DNA from: CBFDBF01 sp050287725 | GTDB lineage: Bacteria; Pseudomonadota; Gammaproteobacteria; Chromatiales; Chromatiaceae | Reading direction: 5' to 3' | NCBI GenBank assembly: GCA_050287725.1 | Contig: JBNKCL010000013.1 | Span: 1-17,679 of the forward strand | Length of the DNA: 17,679 bases | Part shown: positions 8,849 through 17,084 of the stretch, in pieces | How the letters are laid out: each line of letters begins with the position of its first letter | Numbering within the stretch: position 1 is the first letter of the stretch | Made by a program: the position numbers and the translations under genes | The notes under the pieces: model-generated | What the model saw: the letters and a program-made list of their open reading frames with translations, nothing else | Databases searched by the model: none | Told to the model about the DNA's origin: nothing

Positions 8849-8872
8849 AGCGAGTTGTTCGCTGTTTGATTC

Positions 8873-8904
8873 TCCCGGATCTCGGCCTTCGCCGGGATGA
8901 CGGG
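8873..8904. repeat. Dispersed repeat of the 'GTCATCCCGG...' type
   Basis: TCCCGG (8873-8878) and CCGGGA (8892-8897) flank CGGCCTTCG. Read on the minus strand this gives CCCGTCATCCCGGCGAAGG, a well-known kind of short intergenic palindrome in proteobacteria. It lies between the GC-rich palindrome and a BIME-like element, so three different repeat types are stacked in about 170 bp. Confidence 0.5.
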
Positions 8905-8928
8905 TGAATAGGAATCTTCGAAATCTCG

Positions 8929-8993
8929 GTAGGAGCCCAGTCCTCTGGGCGAAACATAGAGCGCAACAATCGCCCGGTGGGCCGGGCTCCTAC
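8929..8993. repeat. BIME-like pair of inverted REP elements (copy 2)
   Basis: GTAG (8929-8932) leads into the perfect hairpin GCCCAG-TCCT-CTGGGC (8935-8950). A short spacer follows, then the facing hairpin GCCCGG-TGGG-CCGGGC (8972-8987) and CTAC (8990-8993). It is the cleaner of the two copies: stems are perfect and both tetranucleotides are intact, whereas copy 1 has GTGG and one mismatch. Confidence 0.85.
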
Positions 8994-9037
8994 AATGAAA
9001 CGCTCAGAACAGGGTGGCTAACGTATTAAGTTGCCAT

Positions 9038-9062
9038 ACGCTTCCGCTTTCCCCGGAAGCGT
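9038..9062 (-). terminator. Strong hairpin after the acidic-tail gene
   Basis: ACGCTTCCG (9038-9046) and CGGAAGCGT (9054-9062) form a perfect 9-bp stem with a 7-nt loop, 6 bp past the minus-strand stop. The next bases on that strand (ATGGCAACTT) have no T-run, so it may end or protect the 3' end rather than be a textbook intrinsic terminator. Confidence 0.5.
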
Positions 9063-9068
9063 GGTTTC

Positions 9069-9455
9069 TCACTCGTCGTCTATATCCCAATCGCCGTCGT
9101 CATCTGCGAATTCCGCAATTTCCTCTTCTTCCTCAACCACGGGAGCTGCCGCTTTTTTGGGAGTTACCGGCTGCGGCGTCAGGGTGAAGTTGCGCTTTTT
9201 AATGTTGGTGAATTCCGTGCGCGCTTTGGGAAACGCCTTGTCCAGTTCGGCGATGAAGTGTTCTTCGTCTTTCTTCAGTTCGCGCAGCTTCGAGCCCACG
9301 ATCTGAAGGCTGTACTCGCTGATCTTGTTTTGGTTCAGATTGAACAGATAGACGGTTTTCGAACTGCCGGTTTCAAGTTTGTCATCCCGTATGACGGGGG
9401 AACTTTTTGCACCTGCCTCGAGAAAGCCATACCAGACGTTATTTTGTTTGCTCAT
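9069..9455 (-). CDS. Hypothetical protein with a very acidic C-terminal tail
   Basis: This is a 128-residue protein I do not recognise. The first two-thirds look folded (NNVWYGFLEAGAKSSPVIRD, KTVYLFNLNQNKISEYSL, then a helix with ELKKDEEHFIAELDKAFPKA). A Pro/Thr-rich, basic segment (FTLTPQPVTPKKAAA) follows, then a long run of Glu and Asp ending DDDGDWDIDDE (about residues 105-128). Such tails are often flexible and can mimic nucleic acid or bind basic partners, but nothing here proves that. There is no signal peptide or membrane segment. No Shine-Dalgarno precedes the ATG. An upstream frame that lacks a start codon ends in ATGA overlap with this gene, hinting at translational coupling. The start is therefore open. 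Confidence 0.7.
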   Translation of the reverse strand: MSKQNNVWYGFLEAGAKSSPVIRDDKLETGSSKTVYLFNLNQNKISEYSLQIVGSKLRELKKDEEHFIAELDKAFPKARTEFTNIKKRNFTLTPQPVTPKKAAAPVVEEEEEIAEFADDDGDWDIDDE

Positions 9456-9700
9456 GGTCTGCCGTTTTGCATCAAAGAAAACAACTTCCCGGAATGATCG
9501 ACGATCTTCTCCGGAGTCCAGGGTTTGCCGGTCAGGCAGGGGCGGACGCCTCCTTTGATCCTGCTGCGGTGGCGAGTATTAACCGCAAATGGAATCTTGT
9601 CTAGATACTTTTTTGAAATTTTTCCCGCCCGGGAATCGGGCGGCCGGGAACGGCGTTCGGAGCGAGGAACGGAGGGGAAAAGCGAAGGGCCGGGGCCGGG
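9456..9700. other. Intergenic region with a start-less frame and orphan Shine-Dalgarno
   Basis: These 245 bp lie between the acidic-tail gene and csiV (both minus). On the minus strand a frame stays open through most of the region and ends in TGA at 9452-9454, overlapping the next gene's ATG. It includes RPCLTGKPWTPEKIVDHSGK, which looks protein-like, but I find no usable ATG, GTG or TTG ahead of that stretch. A perfect AAAGGAGG (9549-9556, minus) stands with no start codon at normal distance. A perfect 7-bp stem (CCGCCCG/CGGGCGG, 9625-9643) lies 57 bp past the csiV stop but without a T-run on the minus strand. This could be a decayed or misread small gene. Confidence 0.4.
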
Positions 9701-10279
9701 TTACTTGTTGGCGGAGATCAGTACCAGGGCGCCCATCATCGGGTGGTCGAAGTAGTGCACCTCGCCGCTGCGCATGCGGCGACTCTCCTGGAGCCGGTAG
9801 CCGCCCCGGGAGGAGGAGAAGTAGCTGCCGCCGCTCTTGTTGTTCAGCAGCAGATCCAGGTCCGCGTGCAGATAGCGCTCCACCGACACCTTGACGGTCC
9901 CCTCCAGGGGGGTGACGGAGGAGTGCAGGTGGATCGATTTCGTCTCGTCGCGCCCCACCGCGGGCTGACGCCAGGCGGTATGCAGCAGCAGCTTCATGCC
10001 GCCGGCGGAACCGATACGGGTCGCCTCCCTGCTCAGACGCCAGCGCGATTTCGGCAGGACCGAGTAGGCGCCGGAGCCGTCATTCAGCGACGAGGCCTTC
10101 TCCAGGGCCGGGCGGCCCGGATCGTCCGGCCACTGCTCGCCGGCGACCTCGTTACCGGAGGTGCGTTCGAACACGATCACCTCCACATCGTAACTCTTGG
10201 CGGCCAACGCGGGTCCGGCCGTCAACAGGGTGAGCAGCAGGAGTACGAAACGGGTGCGGAATGAGATTCGGTGTGGCAT
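9701..10279 (-). CDS. csiV: CsiV-family envelope protein
   Basis: This encodes 192 residues. The start ATG at 10279 is chosen because it begins a good signal peptide (MPHRISFRTRFVLLLLTLLT, cleavage after about AALA-type residues 24-27); the longer frame runs into mfd. GAAGGA lies some 15 bp upstream, farther than usual. The mature protein opens with the family block YDVEVIVFER and ends with YFDHPMMGALVLIS, both typical of CsiV, a periplasmic peptidoglycan-binding protein first characterised in Vibrio cholerae for D-amino-acid tolerance. The middle contains repeated beta-strand segments (KLLLHTAWRQP, EGTVKVSVERYLHADLDLLL). It follows mfd by 65 bp on the same strand, with a T7 tract at the mfd end but no strong hairpin, so the two are probably co-transcribed. 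csiV next to mfd is a common gammaproteobacterial order. Confidence 0.88.
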   Translation of the reverse strand: MPHRISFRTRFVLLLLTLLTAGPALAAKSYDVEVIVFERTSGNEVAGEQWPDDPGRPALEKASSLNDGSGAYSVLPKSRWRLSREATRIGSAGGMKLLLHTAWRQPAVGRDETKSIHLHSSVTPLEGTVKVSVERYLHADLDLLLNNKSGGSYFSSSRGGYRLQESRRMRSGEVHYFDHPMMGALVLISANK

Positions 10280-10344
10280 CTGCGTAGTGTGCGGTTCCTT
10301 CAACAGGTTGTTATTGTTTCCCAGCGGGCGAAAAAAAGCGAGGG

Positions 10345-13300
10345 TCACCCGGCAATTTCTTCCAATAGTGCGGACACCTGTTCGATCCGGCGGTTCCGTT
10401 CCGGCATGGCGCGGAAGAACCGCAGCTTGTCGCCGCCCTCCAGCTTGAACTCCTTGGAACGGGTCTGGATCAACCGGATGATATGGCCGGGGTCGATCCG
10501 CGGTTCCGCCGTGAACTGGATACGTCCCCCCTCCGGGCCGGCCTCCAGCTTGCGGATACCGAGGGGGTTGGCCTTCAGCTTCAGTCCCGCCAGCCCGAAC
10601 AGCGCCTTTACCGGTTCCGGCAGCAGTCCGAAGCGGTCGATCATCTCCACCTGCAGCTCTTTCAGCTCCTCCGGGGTGGCGGCGCTGGCGATGCGTTTGT
10701 AGAGCACCAGCCGGGTGTGGACGTCCGGGATGTAGTCCCCGGGCAGCAGCGCCGGCAGTTGCAGGTCGATCTCGGCGCCGTGGTCGAGCGGGCGGTCCAG
10801 TTGCGGCTGTTCCCCCGACCGCAACGCCTTCACGGCCCGTTCCAGCAGTTCGGTGTAAAGAGAGAAGCCGATCTCGTGGATTTCGCCGCTCTGCTCCTCG
10901 CCCAGCAGCTCGCCCGCGCCCCGGATCTCCAGGTCGTGGGTGGCGAGGGTGAAGCCCGCCCCCAGCTCTTCCATGGATTCGATCGCCTCCAGCCGTTTGC
11001 GCGCATCCACCGTGAGGCTGCGGACCGGGGGGGTGATGAGGTAGGCGTAGGCGCGGTGGTGGGAGCGGCCCACCCGGCCGCGCAACTGATGCAGTTGCGC
11101 CAGCCCCAGCTTGTCGGCCCGGTCGATGATGATGGTGTTGGCGCTCGGTACGTCGATGCCGCTCTCGATGATGGTGGTGCAGACCAGGATGTTGAAGCGC
11201 TGGTGATAGAAGTCCCGCATCACCGCCTCCAGGTCCCGTTCCCGCATCTGTCCGTGGGCGATGCGTACCCGCGCCTGGGGCAGCAGTTTCTCGAGGCGGG
11301 CGGCGGTGTTGTCGATGGTGTGCACCTCGTTGTGCAGGAAGTAGACCTGCCCGCCGCGCTTGATCTCGCGTTGGCACGCCTCGCCGATCAGCGGGTCGTT
11401 CCAGGGGCTGAGGAAGGTCTTGATGGGGTGGCGCGCCACCGGCGGGGTGGCGATGATGGAAAGATCGCGCAGCCCCGAGAGCGACATGTTGAGGGTCCGG
11501 GGGATCGGGGTGGCGGTGAGGGTCAGCAGATCCACCTCCGCCCGCAACTCCTTGAGCCGCTCCTTCTGACGCACTCCGAAGCGGTGCTCCTCATCGATGA
11601 TCACCAGCCCCAGGCGTTTGAAGTCGATCCCCTCCTGCAACAGCTTGTGGGTCCCTACCACGATATCCACGGTGCCGTCCGCCAGGCGCTTGATGATCCC
11701 CTGCTGCTCCTTGGCGCTGCGGAAGCGGGAGAGACTCTCCACCGTGATGGGCCAGTCGGCGAAACGGTCGGAGAAGTTCTGGTAGTGTTGCTGCGCCAGC
11801 AGGGTGGTGGGCACCAGCACCGCCACCTGACGTCCGGCGTGGGCGGCCAGGAAGGCAGCGCGCATGGCTACCTCGGTCTTGCCGAAACCCACATCGCCGC
11901 ACACTACCCGGTCCATGGGATGCGGGGACTCCATATCGGTCAGCACCGCGTCGATGGCCTGCTGCTGGTCCGGGGTCTCTTCGAACTCGAAGGCGGAGGC
12001 GAAGGCGGCGTACTCCGGGCCGGGGGGCGGGAAGGCGTAGCCCTGGCGGGCGGCGCGGCGGGCGTAGATCTCCAGCAGTTCCGCCGCCACATCCCGCACC
12101 TGTTCCGCCGCCTTGCGCCGGATACGGGCCCACTGGTCGCCTCCCAGGCGATGGAGCGGGGCGTTCTCCGGGGAGGCGCCGGAGTAGCGGCTGATCAGAT
12201 GCAGCGAGGAGACCGGCACGTAGAGCTTGTCGCCGCGGGCGTACTCCAGGGTGAGGAATTCGGTCTGCAGGCCCCCCACCTCCAGGGTCTGGAGGCCGAG
12301 ATAACGGCCCACGCCGTGCTCTTCGTGCACCACCGGCGCGCCGGGGTGGAGCTCGGTGAGGTTGCGGACCACCTGTTCGGAGTCCACGATCTTTTCGCGC
12401 CGCCGCCGCTCCTGGCGCACCCGCTCTCCCAGGAGCTGGGTCTCGGTGATGACGACGATCCCTTCCTGTTCCAGCCACAGCCCCTCTTCCAGCGGGGTGA
12501 CCGCCAGCGCCAGTTCCAGGTCGGAGTGCAGAAACTCCTTCCAGCCGGAGACCACCCGCGGCCGGATGCCGAACCCGCCCAGGGTCTCCAGCAGCATCTC
12601 CCGCCGGCCGGCGCTCTCGGCCGCGAACAGGATGCGGCCGGGTTTGCCTGCGAGGAAGGCCTGGAGCGCCGCGGCCGGTTGTGCGGAGCGCGCCTGAAAC
12701 GCCAAAGGCGGCGGGGCCTTGGTGGCGAAGTTGTGTTCCACGGCGTAGCCCTTGCGGCGTTCCACGATCTCGCTGCGTTGCAACCGGATCGATTCCCCCC
12801 GGTTGAGAGCCGCGGCCAGTTCGTCCCGCCGCTGGTAGATCGCTTCGGGTGGCAGCAGTGGCCGTTCCATATCGTGGCGCCGTTGCTCGTAGCGTTCGCC
12901 GGCCTGATCGAGAAACTGTTCCGCCTGATCCAGCACCGACTCCAGGCGGAGCGTCAGCCGCCGTTCCGGCAGGAAATCGAACAGGGTGGCGGTCTGTTCG
13001 AAAAACAGCGGCAGGTAGTACTCCAGACCGCCCGGGGCGTTGCCGTTGGAGACTTCGCGGTAAATGACGCTGCGCTGGGGGTCGCCTTCGAAGGCGGTGC
13101 GGAACGCCTGCCGGAAGCGGTTGATGCCGTCCTCGTCCAGCGGCAGTTCGCGTGCCGGCAGCAGTTCCACCCGCTCCACCTTCTCCAGGGTGCGCTGGGT
13201 CTCGGGATCGAAGGTGCGGATGCTCTCGATCTCCTGGTCGAACAGGTCGATGCGGAAGGGCTGGGTGCTGCCCATGGGAAAGATGTCGAGCAACGAACCG

Positions 13301-13821
13301 CGGGTCGCCAGTTCGCCGTGGCTCAATACCTGGGAGACGTTCTGATAGCCCGCCTGTTCCATGCGCCGGCGCAACTCCTGGAGCGGCAGCCGGTCGCCGG
13401 TTTTGAACCGGAAGCTGTGGGCGTCGATATAGCTGCGGGGCGGCAGCCGTTGCAGCAGCGTGGCCACCGGCACCACCAGGATGCCTTGTCGCATGGCCGG
13501 CATCCGGCTCAGGGTGCGCAACCGTTCCGAGACCAGCTCCGGAAGCGGGGAAAAGACGTCGTAAGGCAGCGTCTCCCAGTCCGGGAAGGAGAGCACCTCG
13601 CCTTCCCATTCGCCGAGGAAGAACCGCAGGGCGCGTTCCAGGCTTACCGCCTGCTGGATCTCTTTCGCCACCACCAGCAGCAGGCCGTCGAAGCGGCGCG
13701 CCGCGGCGGCGATCTCCAGGGCGAGGCTGCTGCCGTAGAGCCGGCCCCACTGGACGCGTTCGTCCGGCCGGGAGGGAAGGGGCGGAGTGGCGGTGTCGGT
13801 GATTGTGGTACGGTCGGACAT
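10345..13821 (-). CDS. mfd: Transcription-repair coupling factor Mfd
   Basis: Mfd is a cytoplasmic DNA translocase that removes RNA polymerase stalled at DNA damage and recruits UvrA. The protein has 1158 residues, near the usual 1150. Features in order: a UvrB-like N-terminal domain (PYDVFSPLPELVSERL, GELATRGSLLDIFPMGS); the RNA-polymerase-interacting domain with VVHEEHGVGRYLGLQTLE; Walker A GDVGFGKT (K648); DEEHRFG (D743); LTATPIPRTLNMSLSG; TIIESGIDVPSANTIIID; QLRGRVGRSHHRAYAYL; the C-terminal D7 domain with RIASAATPEELKELQ and RFGLLPEPVK. No frameshift or missing motif was seen. The ATG at 13821 lacks a clear Shine-Dalgarno. The opposite strand carries a 1159-codon open frame, which is an artefact of codon avoidance. 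It is divergent from the RND operon across about 180 bp. Confidence 0.97.
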   Translation of the reverse strand: MSDRTTITDTATPPLPSRPDERVQWGRLYGSSLALEIAAAARRFDGLLLVVAKEIQQAVSLERALRFFLGEWEGEVLSFPDWETLPYDVFSPLPELVSERLRTLSRMPAMRQGILVVPVATLLQRLPPRSYIDAHSFRFKTGDRLPLQELRRRMEQAGYQNVSQVLSHGELATRGSLLDIFPMGSTQPFRIDLFDQEIESIRTFDPETQRTLEKVERVELLPARELPLDEDGINRFRQAFRTAFEGDPQRSVIYREVSNGNAPGGLEYYLPLFFEQTATLFDFLPERRLTLRLESVLDQAEQFLDQAGERYEQRRHDMERPLLPPEAIYQRRDELAAALNRGESIRLQRSEIVERRKGYAVEHNFATKAPPPLAFQARSAQPAAALQAFLAGKPGRILFAAESAGRREMLLETLGGFGIRPRVVSGWKEFLHSDLELALAVTPLEEGLWLEQEGIVVITETQLLGERVRQERRRREKIVDSEQVVRNLTELHPGAPVVHEEHGVGRYLGLQTLEVGGLQTEFLTLEYARGDKLYVPVSSLHLISRYSGASPENAPLHRLGGDQWARIRRKAAEQVRDVAAELLEIYARRAARQGYAFPPPGPEYAAFASAFEFEETPDQQQAIDAVLTDMESPHPMDRVVCGDVGFGKTEVAMRAAFLAAHAGRQVAVLVPTTLLAQQHYQNFSDRFADWPITVESLSRFRSAKEQQGIIKRLADGTVDIVVGTHKLLQEGIDFKRLGLVIIDEEHRFGVRQKERLKELRAEVDLLTLTATPIPRTLNMSLSGLRDLSIIATPPVARHPIKTFLSPWNDPLIGEACQREIKRGGQVYFLHNEVHTIDNTAARLEKLLPQARVRIAHGQMRERDLEAVMRDFYHQRFNILVCTTIIESGIDVPSANTIIIDRADKLGLAQLHQLRGRVGRSHHRAYAYLITPPVRSLTVDARKRLEAIESMEELGAGFTLATHDLEIRGAGELLGEEQSGEIHEIGFSLYTELLERAVKALRSGEQPQLDRPLDHGAEIDLQLPALLPGDYIPDVHTRLVLYKRIASAATPEELKELQVEMIDRFGLLPEPVKALFGLAGLKLKANPLGIRKLEAGPEGGRIQFTAEPRIDPGHIIRLIQTRSKEFKLEGGDKLRFFRAMPERNRRIEQVSALLEEIAG

Positions 13822-14002
13822 ACTGCGGTGCGTGTAGCGCTATCTGGTAAGGATGGAATTTTCGCATATTTAGCAGAGCAACGGTGCTTTGTTGTGAAAT
13901 GGAACCATGCAGCGACAAATTTGCTCGCAACTGCCGGTTGTCGGGCTTGTATTTTTTTCTGAAACCGGGAAGAATCGGCGATCAGGTTGGCACAGAAGAC
14001 GC

Positions 14003-16336
14003 ATGTCAAGGAATAAGAACAAAATGAGGGAACGGTTGTTCGGATGGATACTCGACCACCGGGGCGTGGTGTTGTTGCTTTCCGTGTTGCTATCGCTGCT
14101 GGCGGGAAGCGGCATTCGGTTTCTGCACTTCAGCAGCGACTTTCGAATCTTCTTCAATCCCGATAATCCCCAACTGCAGGCCTTTGAGGCGCTGCAGAAC
14201 ACCTTCACCAAAAGCGACAACATTCTGTTCGTGCTGGCGCCGAAGGACGGCAACGTCTTCAGTCGCGAGACCCTGGCGGCGGTGGAGGAGTTGACGCAGG
14301 AGGCGTGGAAGATCCCCTATTCGCTCCGGGTCGATTCGATCACCAACTTCCAGCACACCTACGCCGACGGCGACGATATGGTGGTGGAGGATCTGGTAAA
14401 GGATGCGGCCACCCTGAGCGACGCGGAGTTGGCGCAGAAACGGCAGGTCGCACTGGACGAACCGCTGCTGCGTGACCGGCTCATTTCGCCGGACGCTGCC
14501 GTGACCGGTATTAACGTGATGATCCAGGTGCCGGGCAAGTCCACCTCCGAGACACCCGAGGCCGCGCGCTACGCCTGGGCGCTGAACGATCGCATGGCGG
14601 AGAAGTATCCCGACATCGGGTTCCATCTTACCGGCATGGCGATCATGAACTACGCCTTCGCGGAGGCGGGTCAGCAGGATGTCATCCATCTCTATCCGTT
14701 CATGTTCGCTGTAGTGTTGGGGGTGCTGGCGATCCTGATCCGTTCCATCCCCGGCACCATAGGCACCCTGGCGGTAATCATTTTGATGATCGTCGGCACC
14801 ATGGGGATCGCCGGTTGGATGGGGATCCAGATGTCGCCCACCACCACCGGTGTGCCGATCATCATCCTGACCCTGGCGATCGCCGATTGCGTTCATCTGT
14901 TGGTGAATTTTCTGCACTTGATGCGAGAGGGGCATGAACGGCGTGCCGCGATGATCGAGAGCCTGCGTATCAACCTGCAGCCCATTTTTCTCACCAGTCT
15001 CACCACCGCCATCGGTTTTCTCAGCCTCAATCTGGGAGAGGTGCCGCCGTTCCACGACCTGGGGAATATGTCTGCCATCGGTGTGTTTATCGTTTGCGCA
15101 CTATCGATCACCTCCCTGCCGGCCTTGATGATGGTGCTGCCGGTCCGGACCACGCACACCGGGGAGGAACATGGCAAGGCGATGGCGTGGATCGCGGACT
15201 TCGTGATTCGGCGCCGCAAGCCGTTGTTGTGGCTGATGCCGGCGTTGGCGCTGTTCCTGATCGCGCAGGTTCCACGGAACGAGTTGGACGATCAGTATGT
15301 CAAATATTTCGACCCTGCCATCCGCTTTCGCGCCGATACCGATTTTGCAGTGAGTCATCTCACCGGTATCTACATGGTGGAATATGCCCTGGACTCGGGT
15401 GAGCCCGGCGGCATCAGCGATCCGGAATTTCTGAAGCGGGTGGCGGCGTTCGCGGAGTGGTATCGGCAGCAACCGTTTGTGTTGCATGTCAACACCTTTA
15501 CGGATGTCATGAAACGGTTGAATCAGAACATGCACGGTGACGATCCCGCCTGGTACCGGTTGCCGGAGGATCGAAAACTTACGGCGCAATATCTTCTGCT
15601 CTACGAGATGTCGCTGCCGTTCGGTCTCGACCTCAACAGCCAGATCAACATTGACAAGTCGAAGCTGCGTTTTACCGTCAGTCTGAAGCCGCTTACAACC
15701 AATGAATTTCTGGCGCTGGAGGCGCGCGCGACCGAGTGGTTACAACAGAACACGCCACCCCCGATGCACGTTCAGGCGGTCAGCCCGGCCGTGATGTTCG
15801 CCTATATCGGTTATCGCAACATCCGCGCCATGCTGAAAGGCTCGGCGCTGGCATTGCTGATGATCTCGGGCGTACTGGTGATTGCGTTGCGCTCGGTGCG
15901 TATCGGATTGCTGAGCATGATTCCCAATCTCATTCCGATGTCGATGGCGTTCGGTGTGTGGGGGATGTACAACGGCCGGGTGGGGCTGGCGCTCTCAGTG
16001 GTGACCGGGGTTACCCTCGGTATCGTGGTGGACGACACCATTCACTTTCTAAGCAAGTATCTGCGTGCGCGAAGGGAGCAGGGCAAAAGTCCGCAGGAGG
16101 CGGTGCGTTACGCCTTTATTACGGTGGGCAACGCGCTGTGGGCCACCTCGTTCGTGTTGGTGCTCGGGTTTTTGGTGTTGACGCTCTCTGATTTTCGTAT
16201 GAACGCCGATATGGGGCTGTTGACCGCCATCACCATCGCCCTGGCGTTGGTGGCCGATTTTCTGCTGTTGCCGCCGTTGCTGATGCAGTTTGGAGGAAGA
16301 GGTAATGAAAAAAGTACTGCTGCTGATCCTGTTTAG
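14003..16336 (+). CDS. RND/MmpL-type inner-membrane transporter
   Basis: This is a 777-residue inner-membrane permease of the RND superfamily (MmpL/HpnN-like, with sterol-sensing-domain-type helices) that probably uses the proton gradient. From the chosen start the layout is one membrane helix (DHRGVVLLLSVLLSLLAGSG), a periplasmic domain, five helices, a cytoplasmic link, another helix, a second periplasmic domain and five helices. Both halves carry a D-x-x-H motif in the proton-relay helix: IADCVHLL (D295, H298) and VVDDTIHFL (D677, D678, H681). The start is uncertain: ATG at 14003 follows AGAAGACGC, ATG at 14024 follows AAGGA, and an upstream ATG at 13907 has no support. The 3' end overlaps the LolA-like gene by 32 bp, suggesting tight coupling. 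Substrate unknown; lipids or other hydrophobic molecules are likely. Confidence 0.9.
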   Translation: MSRNKNKMRERLFGWILDHRGVVLLLSVLLSLLAGSGIRFLHFSSDFRIFFNPDNPQLQAFEALQNTFTKSDNILFVLAPKDGNVFSRETLAAVEELTQEAWKIPYSLRVDSITNFQHTYADGDDMVVEDLVKDAATLSDAELAQKRQVALDEPLLRDRLISPDAAVTGINVMIQVPGKSTSETPEAARYAWALNDRMAEKYPDIGFHLTGMAIMNYAFAEAGQQDVIHLYPFMFAVVLGVLAILIRSIPGTIGTLAVIILMIVGTMGIAGWMGIQMSPTTTGVPIIILTLAIADCVHLLVNFLHLMREGHERRAAMIESLRINLQPIFLTSLTTAIGFLSLNLGEVPPFHDLGNMSAIGVFIVCALSITSLPALMMVLPVRTTHTGEEHGKAMAWIADFVIRRRKPLLWLMPALALFLIAQVPRNELDDQYVKYFDPAIRFRADTDFAVSHLTGIYMVEYALDSGEPGGISDPEFLKRVAAFAEWYRQQPFVLHVNTFTDVMKRLNQNMHGDDPAWYRLPEDRKLTAQYLLLYEMSLPFGLDLNSQINIDKSKLRFTVSLKPLTTNEFLALEARATEWLQQNTPPPMHVQAVSPAVMFAYIGYRNIRAMLKGSALALLMISGVLVIALRSVRIGLLSMIPNLIPMSMAFGVWGMYNGRVGLALSVVTGVTLGIVVDDTIHFLSKYLRARREQGKSPQEAVRYAFITVGNALWATSFVLVLGFLVLTLSDFRMNADMGLLTAITIALALVADFLLLPPLLMQFGGRGNEKSTAADPV

Positions 16337-17084
16337 CCTGACGGCGCTGCCATTGCATGCCGAGACCCCGGAAGAGCAGGGGCTGGCCATCGCGCAGGAA
16401 GCGGATCGGCGCGACAGCGGTTATCACGACTATCGGGCCGAGATGACCATGCTGCTGCGCAACAAGCAGGGCGAGGAGAGTCTGCGTCATATGCGGACCG
16501 AGTCGATGGAGGTGGCGGGCGACGGCGATAAATCCCTGATCGTTTTCGATCGTCCGCCGGATGTGAAGGGAACGGCGCTTCTCACCTATTCCCACAAACA
16601 GGGGGATGACGATCAGTGGCTCTACCTGCCGGCTCTGGCGCGGGTGAAACGCATCTCTTCCAGCAATAAGTCGGGCCCCTTTATGGGCAGCGAGTTCGCC
16701 TACGAGGACCTCTCATCCCAGGAGGTGGAGAAGTACACTTACCGTTTCTTGCGGGAAGAGGAGCTGGACGGAAAAATGATGTATGTCAGCGAACGCTACC
16801 CGGTGGATTCCGACTCCGGTTATACCCGCCAGGTGACCTGGGTCGATAAGGAGGAGTACCGGCCCTTCAAGATCGAGTTCTACGACCGCAAGGAGAGCCT
16901 GCTCAAGACGCTGGTGTTTCGCAAGTACAAACAGTATCTGGGGCGTTTCTGGCGGGCGCATGAGATGTATATGGAAAACCACCAGACCGGCAAGAGTACA
17001 CTTCTGACCTGGGACGATTACCAATTTCAGGTTGGTCTGGAGGATTCCGACTTTACTCGTAACAGTCTTAAACGTACCCGTTGA
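16305..17084 (+). CDS. LolA-like outer-membrane lipoprotein-sorting protein
   Basis: This encodes 259 residues. GGAGGAAGAGG precedes the ATG at 16305; an in-frame TTG at 16290 would only add MEEEV before the signal peptide. The N-terminus (MKKVLLLILFSLTALPLHA) is a Sec signal, so it acts in the periplasm. The mature protein shows the beta-rich LolA-like family pattern: YRAEMTMLLRNKQGEESLR, DKSLIVFDRPPDVKGTALL, the strongly conserved WLYLPALARVKRISSSNKS, then FMGSEFAYEDLS and TRQVTWVDKEEYRPFKIEFY. Proteins of this group often sit beside RND permeases and outer-membrane beta-barrels and are thought to carry hydrophobic cargo in an open barrel. It overlaps the RND gene by 32 bp and the next gene by 4 bp, so the three are likely one translationally coupled operon. 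Confidence 0.92.
   Translation: MKKVLLLILFSLTALPLHAETPEEQGLAIAQEADRRDSGYHDYRAEMTMLLRNKQGEESLRHMRTESMEVAGDGDKSLIVFDRPPDVKGTALLTYSHKQGDDDQWLYLPALARVKRISSSNKSGPFMGSEFAYEDLSSQEVEKYTYRFLREEELDGKMMYVSERYPVDSDSGYTRQVTWVDKEEYRPFKIEFYDRKESLLKTLVFRKYKQYLGRFWRAHEMYMENHQTGKSTLLTWDDYQFQVGLEDSDFTRNSLKRTR

Noticed and set aside
8827..8993. CRISPR array
   Set aside because: The palindromic repeats are of three different types, few in number and not evenly spaced with unique spacers, and no cas gene is present.
9701..11377. A 558-residue reading of csiV extended into mfd
   Set aside because: Only the last 192 residues look like a protein with a signal peptide; the upstream part is a shadow of mfd.
11591..13930. 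779-codon minus-strand frame overlapping mfd
   Set aside because: The product is Gly/Arg/Pro/Ala-rich and frame-shifted relative to Mfd motifs; Mfd reads better in the other frame.
10483..13962. Plus-strand open frame of 1159 codons antisense to mfd
   Set aside because: It is in exact codon register with mfd, so its stops would need TTA, CTA or TCA codons in mfd, which are rare in GC-rich genes. The translation is a low-complexity Gln/Arg/Gly/Leu-rich text with no family features, while mfd is clearly real.
13988..14002. TGGCAC-N5-ACGC resembling a sigma-54 -24/-12 site before the RND gene
   Set aside because: The -12 element deviates from TTGC, and the site would sit directly against or inside the start region, leaving almost no leader.
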